Below, piece after piece: positions 1 through 4,802 of a DNA stretch of 6,060 bases (within the stretch, counting starts at the first letter, position 1; every line of letters starts with the position of its first letter). A model generated the notes under the pieces. The model saw only the letters and a program-made list of their open reading frames with translations. It was not told the origin of the DNA and did no database searches. The position numbers and the translations under genes are program-made. This stretch comes from Chloroflexota bacterium (GTDB lineage Bacteria; Chloroflexota; Anaerolineae; Anaerolineales; Villigracilaceae): the NCBI GenBank assembly GCA_021796155.1, contig JAJYOO010000165.1, positions 1 through 6,060 of the forward strand, in the 5' to 3' direction.

Positions 1-108
1 TCTTTCACGGAATGGATCCATCATCCCGTTTGCCGATTCGCAAATAATCACCGTATAATCGTCACCCAGTGCGAATCGTCTGTCTGGCTTACAAAAAACA
101 GTATAGTT
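1..108 (-). CDS. Possible partial minus-strand gene, runs off left edge
   Basis: The minus strand is open from 108 down to 1 (36 codons) after a TGA at 111-109. The translation looks protein-like, including ALGDDYTVIICESANGMM. There is no start codon at the head of this frame. An ATG at 112-110 lies in another frame, reads MKLYCFL and then stops. The two frames meet in a run of six T (98-93 on the minus strand), and one T fewer would join that ATG to the open frame, so a homopolymer frameshift or sequencing error is possible. The plus strand opposite is also open (1-165), so chance cannot be excluded. I do not recognise a family. If real, the gene is divergent from the sigma factor gene at 176. 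Confidence 0.3.
30..59 (+). promoter_or_regulatory. Candidate sigma70-type promoter upstream of sigma factor gene
   Basis: TTGCCG at 30-35 (four of six matches to TTGACA) is followed after 18 bp by a perfect TATAAT at 54-59. This would start a transcript near 66 with a leader of about 110 nt before the gene at 176. It would lie inside the possible minus-strand reading frame at 1-108, so only one of the two may be real. A second, closer -10-like hexamer, TAGAAT at 161-166, has no well-spaced -35. Confidence 0.3.
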
Positions 109-175
109 TCATCACTCTCACATTCTTACTGTCCTTGCAAAATCCAAACCAGTTTAGCAGTAGAATGAATCGAAA

Positions 176-952
176 ATGGGCTTAACACCGAAGGAAATCC
201 AAGCCGAAATCGAAAAACGCCTTGAGGCCGAAGCCGAAAAGAGGGGCAAAGATCTGGCAGACAAAATCAGGCCCATTCTATATTCCAACCTGGATCGTGG
301 CCGCATTGAGGCTTATATCGGAGGAGATATTAGCCGCTTGGGCGAATATGTGGAACGCGTGGCAGAGGGACACAGAAAATTAAGCGTATCCATTCACGAG
401 ATTCAAACAACACGGACCAGCAAGGTTTGGACATCACTGTTTGAACGAATGCAAAACTGGGCGTTCAATTTTTTGGTCAGGAAAGGCTTCACCGCGAACG
501 CCTCAACTCAGGAAATCGCAGCGGAGTGCGCCGCCGACGCGGCTTCGACTCTGCTGAAAGCACATTTTCCCTACGACACGGAATTCGATCCATGGGCGCA
601 CGTCATTGTCCAGAACGCGTGCAGGAAGTTTATGCGCGCGGGCACAAAAAAATCTGTCATCCCGGAAGAGAGCCTGTTGTCCCTCGATGAAAATCTGCGT
701 TCCTTGGATGATCCGCCGCTCGACAATCGCGATCCTCATGAAAGTATGGAAATGGAACTTTTAGATGCCATCGCACGGCTATCAGATGCGCGCAAAGAAG
801 TCATCCGTCTCATCTATTTCGATGAACTACCTCCCGCTGAAGTGGCCAAGAAGATGGGAAAGACTGTTGGAGCGGTCTACAGCTTGCAGTTTAACGCGTT
901 GGAGGAACTACGGAAGATTTTGCGCGAAATCAGGAATAACTTAAATGACTAA
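176..952 (+). CDS. ECF-like RNA polymerase sigma factor (sigma70 regions 2 and 4) with long N-terminal extension
   Basis: This 258-residue protein has the two core domains of group 4 sigma factors, which bind RNA polymerase and direct it to alternative promoters. Region 2 spans about residues 84-155 and ends in FDPWAHVIVQNACRKFMR, the usual aromatic/Trp helix followed by an N...R motif for -10 recognition. Region 4 spans about 194-249, with DAIARLSDARKEVIRLIYFD followed by a helix-turn-helix around 218-247 (LPPAEVAKKMGKTVGAVYS). Residues 1-80 are an extra, charged, helical N-terminus that typical 170-200 residue ECF factors lack. An acidic linker rich in Asp, Glu and Pro joins the domains (about 163-192). 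The ATG at 176 has no clear Shine-Dalgarno sequence. The upstream ATG at 165 is out of frame. The stop overlaps the next gene by 8 bp (ATGACTAA), which suggests translational coupling. The family assignment is strong; the regulon is unknown. Confidence 0.88.
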   Translation: MGLTPKEIQAEIEKRLEAEAEKRGKDLADKIRPILYSNLDRGRIEAYIGGDISRLGEYVERVAEGHRKLSVSIHEIQTTRTSKVWTSLFERMQNWAFNFLVRKGFTANASTQEIAAECAADAASTLLKAHFPYDTEFDPWAHVIVQNACRKFMRAGTKKSVIPEESLLSLDENLRSLDDPPLDNRDPHESMEMELLDAIARLSDARKEVIRLIYFDELPPAEVAKKMGKTVGAVYSLQFNALEELRKILREIRNNLND

Positions 953-1718
953 CAATCGAATCTCTTCGGATTCTTCCAATCAGTCAAAGGCTATACGAAG
1001 ACTAATAAGAGACTTATCTGATCTTGACGCGACAAGCGTGTCAGAATCGGAGGTGGGCAGTGATATGCTAACTTTAATCATAGATAAAATACTTGATGGA
1101 GAAGATATATCCACGCGCTACCCCGATCTACATCAAAAAATTCTGAACAATGCTGAATTGAGACAGGCACTCATTGACGCCTTGGAATCAATTGAAAATG
1201 AGCGGACGCACCAAAATGTTTCCCTGCCAGAGACCACTAAAGGAAATTTATCGTTTCTCGCTGGCAGTGGTCCGCTTCCCATCCTAGAAATATCAGATGA
1301 ACAGAAATGGCGTTCTACCTGGAGAAGCACACTGGAACAAATTCAGTCCATCTTCTCCCCAATCGAACTGGCCTATCGCGCCGACTCGGCTCAGGTTGAG
1401 GATCCCTGGTTCACCTTGCTTCGAGACGAAATAGAGGCAAGTGGTAATGTATACACGGTAGCGCTGGACTGTACGCTCTCAAGCCAAACCGATGATGGCC
1501 TTGCAATCTTTCTGAATCTTGCAGTCACTCTTGGGTCTACGTCTGACCAACCGCAATTTCCATTACAAGCCAGTTTGCATTGGGGGGAATATAAAGAGAA
1601 TGTTTTGATTACCGAGCAGGGGCGGACACGATTCCCTGATGTCCCGCTTTCGACCGTGATGGATGAGGGCTATCGCAATATCAAATCTGGATTAAGCTTG
1701 AGTCTCGAAACCATTTAG
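945..1718 (+). CDS. Hypothetical soluble protein, overlapping partner of the sigma factor
   Basis: I do not recognise a named family. The 257-residue protein has no signal peptide or membrane segment. Residues 1-40 are polar and Ser/Asp-rich. Residues 41-88 are predicted helical (DMLTLIIDKILDGEDISTRY, then helices to ESIENE). After a linker, 117-161 is helical and Trp-containing, and 165-257 looks beta-rich, with alternating hydrophobic residues (NVYTVALDCTLS, GLAIFLNLAVTLG) and a GRTRFPDVPLSTVMD stretch near 226-240. It starts inside the sigma gene, with AGGA at 932-935 nine bases before the ATG. This tight coupling suggests an anti-sigma or other regulator, but the zinc-binding HxxxCxxC of classic ZAS anti-sigma factors is absent and it has no membrane anchor. 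Codon use includes many AGA, ATA, CTA and TTA codons, more AT-rich than the later genes, which fits an accessory module. Confidence 0.8.
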   Translation: MTNNRISSDSSNQSKAIRRLIRDLSDLDATSVSESEVGSDMLTLIIDKILDGEDISTRYPDLHQKILNNAELRQALIDALESIENERTHQNVSLPETTKGNLSFLAGSGPLPILEISDEQKWRSTWRSTLEQIQSIFSPIELAYRADSAQVEDPWFTLLRDEIEASGNVYTVALDCTLSSQTDDGLAIFLNLAVTLGSTSDQPQFPLQASLHWGEYKENVLITEQGRTRFPDVPLSTVMDEGYRNIKSGLSLSLETI

Positions 1719-1728
1719 CAAGGGGAAA

Positions 1729-1804
1729 ATATCAAGCGCCGATATTGTTCAAGGCTATTTGAGTCTCACCGACGATTTATTGGAAATCCAAGTCTGTCCA
1801 ACAA
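1729..1804 (+). pseudogene. Possible 5' remnant of a third gene of the sigma module
   Basis: Eleven bases after the stop of the preceding gene, a frame reads ADIVQGYLSLTDDLLEIQ, which looks like a genuine helical protein start. AAGGGG at 1720-1725 lies just upstream, where a ribosome binding site would be, but the codon at the expected start is ATA (1729-1731), not ATG; a TTG in frame at 1759 is the only standard alternative. After about 25 codons the frame enters DNA that is antisense to the metallo-hydrolase gene (1805-2479) and loses its protein-like character. I infer a truncated gene that lost its start codon and its body. The family is not recognised, and the stretch is short enough to be chance. 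Confidence 0.35.
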
Positions 1805-2479
1805 CTAAGCCGGGAATTTTCCGGCAGCATCCATTACCACAGGGCCGTGGCCTGAACATACGATGCGCGCACCAAGCGCCGCCTGCCTTCTCTCGGACTC
1901 TCTTGCCTTCGTATCGCTCCACGTCAGGCCGGGACGCGAACCGTGGATTCCATTTTCGTCTGTAACCATCGAGTCGCCGCAGAATAATATACCCACAGCA
2001 GGTGCAAATAACGAGATGTGACCTGGCGTGTGTCCGGGCGTTTCGATCACACGCAGACCACCAAGCGCTGGCAGGATTTGACCATCCGTCACAACTTCAT
2101 CCACTTTGAGTGGCGCAGCCTTCATGAAGGGCCGCAACAAACCGAACATCACTCGCCTCACCGAAAACCCGGCAGGCTGGATCATCCGCGATGGTCTGCC
2201 CGCCGCGATGGCATCAGCTTCAATCTTGCTGGCATACGTATAAGCGCCGGTCGCTTTTTGCAAGGCAGCCAGGCTGCCGACATGGTCAATATCTGAATGA
2301 GTGAGAATGATGCGCTTCACATCATGTGCGGACTTACCGAGGCTTGCCACAAAAGCAAGGATTTTCTTCTCACTGCGCGGCAAAGCTGAATCGATGATGG
2401 TAAGTCCATCTGGGTCAACAAGAATATATGTATTGGATACTACGCCGGGGACAACATATACATTATCAGTGATCTTCAT
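1805..2479 (-). CDS. MBL-fold metallo-hydrolase (metallo-beta-lactamase superfamily)
   Basis: This 224-residue cytoplasmic protein has the ordered metal-binding motifs of the metallo-beta-lactamase fold. They are LTHSDIDHVGS at 59-69 (H61, D63, D65, H66), TPGHTPGH at 147-154 (H150), CGDS at 167-170 (bridging D169), and SGHGPV at 209-214 (H211). The N-terminus (VYVVPGVVSNTYILVD, 7-22) is the usual first beta hairpin of glyoxalase-II-like and related hydrolases. The third position of the normal HxHxDH motif is Asp instead of His. The substrate cannot be assigned from sequence. The start is supported by AAGGAG nine bases before the ATG (minus strand). It is a single gene, convergent with the sigma module and divergent from the membrane cluster. 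A 17-nt hairpin-like palindrome (1809-1825) overlaps its last codons but lacks a T tract. Confidence 0.9.
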   Translation of the reverse strand: MKITDNVYVVPGVVSNTYILVDPDGLTIIDSALPRSEKKILAFVASLGKSAHDVKRIILTHSDIDHVGSLAALQKATGAYTYASKIEADAIAAGRPSRMIQPAGFSVRRVMFGLLRPFMKAAPLKVDEVVTDGQILPALGGLRVIETPGHTPGHISLFAPAVGILFCGDSMVTDENGIHGSRPGLTWSDTKARESERRQAALGARIVCSGHGPVVMDAAGKFPA

Positions 2480-2656
2480 GTCGACAAGCTCCTTGTTAGT
2501 TTTCGTTCCGCGATCTCCCGGTCATTATAAATCAAGGAAATTATTCCGAGCCTCGCGGTTTTCCACAAAATCTCTACACAAATTCAAGCCATCGTTGTCA
2601 CTTTGTTGTCATACTCCGTCGGTATACTCACGCCTGAGAATATTTTGGAGGCACTC
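2480..2656. promoter_or_regulatory. Divergent intergenic region between metallo-hydrolase and membrane cluster
   Basis: No gene is supported here. On the minus strand a perfect TATAAT (plus coordinates 2524-2529) lies about 45 bp before the metallo-hydrolase start, but I see no matching -35. On the plus strand TATACT at 2623-2628 is a candidate -10 for the membrane cluster, with only a poor -35 (TTGTTG, 2603-2608, 14 bp spacing). Two copies of GTTGTCA (2594-2600 and 2605-2611) repeat with an 11-bp period just upstream, on one face of the helix, and could bind a regulator. Confidence 0.35.
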
Positions 2657-3064
2657 ATGAAAAAACAAGTTGCAGCATTAATTGCCGCTATCTTGATGAC
2701 GGCAAGCGTGGGGGTTGCGATGCTTGCCATCGGTGGCGCGGCATTCTTAAACCCGAACGGCACGACCGCTTCGAATTCGCCTACGCAGGCGGCTTCCGTT
2801 TCGCAGGGTTCGAATACGAACGCGTCTCAATCGCAGAGTCAAGCGCAAATCCAGCAGTTGCAGGCTTTGGTCGCGCAATATCAGCAGCGAGATCAGCAAT
2901 ATCAACAGCGCGAACAGCAATATCAGCAGCAGATCCAGCAAGCAAATGCTCAGGTGCAACAGGCGCAGGCGCAAATGCAGCAGGTCCAGATGCTGCTCAA
3001 TGCGTTGCAACAAAACGGCATCATCACCGTGACCAGTGATGGGCGCATCTTCATCAACAAGTAA
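2657..3064 (+). CDS. Small membrane-anchored Gln-rich coiled-coil protein
   Basis: This 135-residue protein is of unknown family. Residues 5-30 form a hydrophobic segment after MKK, either a signal anchor or an uncleaved signal peptide, and no lipobox Cys follows. Residues 31-61 are a Ser/Thr/Asn/Gln linker. Residues 65-117 form a coiled coil with hydrophobic or core positions at unbroken 3/4 spacing (I65, L68, V72, Y75, D79, Y82, E86, Y89, I93, A96, V100, A103, M107, V110, L114, L117); half of residues 64-119 are Gln. A short C-terminal beta-like tail (GIITVTSDGRIFINK) ends the protein. The start at 2657 is preferred over the in-frame ATG at 2603 because GGAGG at 2647-2651 lies five bases before it and the signal-like N-terminus begins there. 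It lies 12 bp before the next gene and probably shares its operon. It may be an extracytoplasmic oligomerising partner of the downstream cytochrome (inference). Confidence 0.82.
   Translation: MKKQVAALIAAILMTASVGVAMLAIGGAAFLNPNGTTASNSPTQAASVSQGSNTNASQSQSQAQIQQLQALVAQYQQRDQQYQQREQQYQQQIQQANAQVQQAQAQMQQVQMLLNALQQNGIITVTSDGRIFINK
2876..2938 (+). repeat. Three in-frame tandem 21-bp repeats in coiled-coil gene
   Basis: Three near-identical 21-bp units (2876-2896, 2897-2917, 2918-2938) each encode one heptad, QYQQRDQ, QYQQREQ and QYQQQIQ. The first two differ at few bases, and the third diverges in its second half. One unit equals exactly one coiled-coil heptad, so gain or loss of a unit would lengthen or shorten the rod without breaking frame or heptad register. 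Confidence 0.85.
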
Positions 3065-3076
3065 CGAGAGGCAAAA

Positions 3077-3361
3077 ATGAAACTTTTCAAACTTGGATTA
3101 CGGGTATGGATTGGCCTGACAAGCATCGGCACATTTATGCTTGGATGGATCATGATCGCACATTCACCCAAGCCGATCCAGCCGGCTTCTTCATCGAGCG
3201 TTTCGGTCGCGCCGCTTCCAACGCTGGCTCCATTAACGCCATTGAACTTCTCGAATAATGGCACATTCCAGAGTCAGGGCTTTTCGGTACAACAGGCTCC
3301 GGTGCAGCCGCCAATCCAGAGTTTCTTTTCACAGCCAACATTCAGGACCGGCGGCTCTTAA
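3077..3361 (+). CDS. Small single-pass membrane protein with Pro/Ser-rich tail
   Basis: No named domain is recognised in this 94-residue protein. Residues 1-9 are basic (MKLFKLGLR), residues 10-29 form one membrane helix (VWIGLTSIGTFMLGWIMIAH), and the rest is low-complexity Pro/Ser/Gln/Thr-rich sequence without charged clusters, probably outside the membrane on the trans side. GAGAGG at 3066-3071 lies five bases before the ATG. The gene sits 12 bp after the coiled-coil gene and 42 bp before the cytochrome gene, all on the same strand, so co-transcription is likely. The position between them suggests an accessory or assembly subunit of the ferric-reductase-like protein, which is inference from context. 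The Pro/Ser tail could also be a cell-wall-spanning linker. Confidence 0.75.
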   Translation: MKLFKLGLRVWIGLTSIGTFMLGWIMIAHSPKPIQPASSSSVSVAPLPTLAPLTPLNFSNNGTFQSQGFSVQQAPVQPPIQSFFSQPTFRTGGS

Positions 3362-3403
3362 TCAATAGCGATCAATGGAATAATCGACTCAGAAGGAATA
3401 TTC

Positions 3404-4192
3404 ATGAATTCAGGTAAATCCATCTCGAATAAATCAAACAATCTCGGCTGGCAGGCAATCAAGATGGCTGGCGCGGTGATGCTCGCCGGAATCATTTTTA
3501 TTGGCATGTTGGGCGTGATCTGGTTCACGCAGACAACAATGGGCGCGTCCATTTTTCAACCTGTTCAATCGCTGTTTGCCATGGACAGCGTCCAAGCCTG
3601 GTGGTACATCACCCGCGCATCGGGACTGACCGCTTATTTCATCATGTGGCTTTCGATGGTCTGGGGCATGGCCATCCCAACCAAAATTTTTCATCCATCC
3701 GTTGAAGGAACGCAATCATACGATTTTCATGAATTCCTTTCATTGTTGGGATTGGGTTTTCTCCTGCTGCACATCACCGTCCTGATGTTTGATCAGTTCC
3801 TGCCATTTTCGATCTGGCAAGTTCTCATCCCGTTCACAGATAGTTATCGCCCTCTCTGGGTTGGACTCGGCATCATCGGCGCTTATATCTTCGTGCTCGT
3901 CACAGTAACGTTTTACATGCGACGGACCATCGGCTCGAAGGTATTTAGAAGTATCCATATATTGAGCATCGTCGGATATTTGGGCGCAACTTTGCATGGA
4001 TTATTTGCCGGAACTGATTCAGCTTTGCCCGTGACACGCATCATCTATGTTGGAACTTTCCTTGTCGTTCTGTTCTTTACCGCTTATTGGATCGTGATGG
4101 GAATGATCTCAAAGCGTGAGCAAGCCGCAGCGGCTGAACGTGCGGCAGTGGCTCGACGACAAGCACAGCGCATGAGATTCAATCAAAGATAA
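3404..4192 (+). CDS. Ferric-reductase-like transmembrane cytochrome (bis-heme b, no flavin domain)
   Basis: This 262-residue integral membrane protein has six predicted helices (about 20-42, 66-91, 107-130, 151-172, 181-202, 209-234). Its middle part resembles the ferric reductase-like transmembrane domain found in NOX, FRE, STEAP-like and YedZ/MsrQ proteins, which move electrons across the membrane through two b hemes. Candidate heme ligands are H109 and H123 in one helix and H185 and H198 in another. The 14- and 13-residue spacings equal those of human NOX2 (H101/H115 and H209/H222). The C-terminal tail (236-262) is Ala/Arg-rich and presumably cytoplasmic. The FAD/NAD(P)H-binding module of NOX and FRE is absent, so electrons must come from quinol or from a separate reductase. 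The start is supported by AGAAGGA at 3391-3397, six bases before the ATG. It is the last gene of the probable three-gene cluster. The acceptor (iron, oxygen, a periplasmic enzyme) cannot be told. Confidence 0.87.
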   Translation: MNSGKSISNKSNNLGWQAIKMAGAVMLAGIIFIGMLGVIWFTQTTMGASIFQPVQSLFAMDSVQAWWYITRASGLTAYFIMWLSMVWGMAIPTKIFHPSVEGTQSYDFHEFLSLLGLGFLLLHITVLMFDQFLPFSIWQVLIPFTDSYRPLWVGLGIIGAYIFVLVTVTFYMRRTIGSKVFRSIHILSIVGYLGATLHGLFAGTDSALPVTRIIYVGTFLVVLFFTAYWIVMGMISKREQAAAAERAAVARRQAQRMRFNQR

Positions 4193-4209
4193 AAACTCCG
4201 CGGTAGTTT
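4193..4209 (+). terminator. Weak hairpin just after the cytochrome gene
   Basis: AAACT and AGTTT arms flank CCGCGGT immediately after the stop codon, preceded by As and followed by CCCC rather than a T tract. The 5-bp stem is short, so this is at best a weak terminator. Confidence 0.2.
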
Positions 4210-4221
4210 CCCCCTCTTCTT

Positions 4222-4268
4222 CGTAGGTCACGCTTTCCTCTTTGAGGACTTCGTAAGCGTGACCTACG
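4222..4268. repeat. Long perfect inverted repeat (14-bp arms) with nested inner hairpin
   Basis: CGTAGGTCACGCTT (4222-4235) is perfectly complemented by AAGCGTGACCTACG (4255-4268). The 19-nt loop itself starts with TCCTCTTTGAGGA (4236-4248), a second 5-bp stem that stacks directly on the first on one side, leaving a 6-nt bulge (4249-4254). It lies 29 bp after the cytochrome gene and 48 bp before the HAD gene. The plus-strand 3' flank is TTTGTT, a poor U tract, so it may act as a terminator for the membrane cluster. Its length and perfect arms also suit a dispersed REP- or MITE-like palindrome; copies elsewhere in the genome would decide. Confidence 0.75.
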
Positions 4269-4303
4269 TTTGTTAAGTGCAATGTTGTATATGTCAATAC
4301 GGT

Positions 4304-4309
4304 TATAAT
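4304..4309 (+). promoter_or_regulatory. TATAAT -10 box placed for a leaderless HAD transcript
   Basis: A perfect TATAAT ends seven bases before the ATG at 4317, so transcription would begin at or next to the start codon. No good -35 lies 16-18 bp upstream (the sequence there is close to AATGTT), and there is no Shine-Dalgarno sequence between the box and the ATG, which fits leaderless translation. Confidence 0.45.
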
Positions 4310-4316
4310 TACGCCG

Positions 4317-4787
4317 ATGATTGAGTTGAACATTCCGGGGCGCGGCGCGTTGAAGCTTCAACATTTAGTATCAGATGTCAACGGAACGCTGGCGATTGAT
4401 GGCGTTCTGATTGACGGATTAGCCAAACGCATCGCATCTCTCCGCGACCGTTTGACGATTCATTTGCTCACCGCCGATACACACGGGCGCCAATCCACAA
4501 TTGATCAGCAACTCAATCTAACTGCGACCCGCCTTACTGGTGGCAATGAACAGGAACAGAAACGTTTATTCGTTGAAAAACTTGGTGCAGACTCGGTCGT
4601 TGCAATCGGCCAGGGAGCGAACGATGCAGGCATGTTGAAAGCCGCGGCGCTTGGAATCTGTGTAATGTCCGCGGAAGGTGCGGCGACCGAAACACTACTC
4701 GCATCCGACATTGTTGTGCCTGATATCTTCGCAGCTTTTGATTTGCTCGATAAACCATTACGCATACTTGCCAGCCTCCGCAAATAG
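4317..4787 (+). CDS. HAD-superfamily protein, soluble P-type-ATPase-like
   Basis: This 156-residue cytoplasmic protein resembles the soluble P-type ATPase-like branch of the haloacid dehalogenase superfamily. Motif I is SDVNGTLA at 19-26, with nucleophile D20 and Asn at position 22 where phosphatases have the acid/base Asp. Motif II is LLTADT (T52), motif III is K82 in EQKRLFVEKLG, and motif IV is AIGQGANDAGMLKAA with D103. There is no cap domain and no membrane segment, so it matches only the phosphorylation domain of P-type ATPases. The N-terminal MIELNIPGRG beta strand before motif I supports the ATG at 4317. The gene has no Shine-Dalgarno sequence, only a TATAAT seven bases away. It ends 15 bp before the DUF389 gene. 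The substrate is unknown; the Asn in motif I predicts weak or altered phosphatase activity (inference). Confidence 0.85.
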   Translation: MIELNIPGRGALKLQHLVSDVNGTLAIDGVLIDGLAKRIASLRDRLTIHLLTADTHGRQSTIDQQLNLTATRLTGGNEQEQKRLFVEKLGADSVVAIGQGANDAGMLKAAALGICVMSAEGAATETLLASDIVVPDIFAAFDLLDKPLRILASLRK

Positions 4788-4802
4788 CAGCGGACTTTTC
4801 AA

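Noticed and set aside
57..80. Two copies of AATCGTC (57-63 and 74-80) as an operator
   Set aside because: The repeat is short, with no symmetry or conserved context, and overlaps a possible coding stretch.
1809..1825. GCCGGGAATTTTCCGGC palindrome as a terminator between convergent genes
   Set aside because: It lies within the last codons of the metallo-hydrolase and has no T tract on either strand.
1759..1965. TTG-started 68-residue frame on the plus strand
   Set aside because: Most of it is antisense to the well-supported metallo-hydrolase and is low-quality protein. Only the first codons, with the frame just upstream, are kept as a possible gene remnant.
2603..2656. Upstream ATG extending the coiled-coil protein by 18 residues
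   Set aside because: The extension covers the likely promoter and ribosome binding site, and the GGAGG at 2647-2651 and signal-like MKK start point to 2657.
2018..2660. Plus-strand frames over 2018-2296 and 2301-2660
   Set aside because: They are antisense to the metallo-hydrolase and its upstream region, have no ribosome binding site and show no domain.
2876..2938. Tandem 21-bp units as a CRISPR or noncoding satellite array
   Set aside because: The units are contiguous without spacers, in frame, and each encodes one coiled-coil heptad.
2747..3013. Leu/Arg-rich minus-strand frame opposite the coiled-coil gene
   Set aside because: It is the mirror of Gln codons (CAG/CAA read as CTG/TTG) and not an independent gene.
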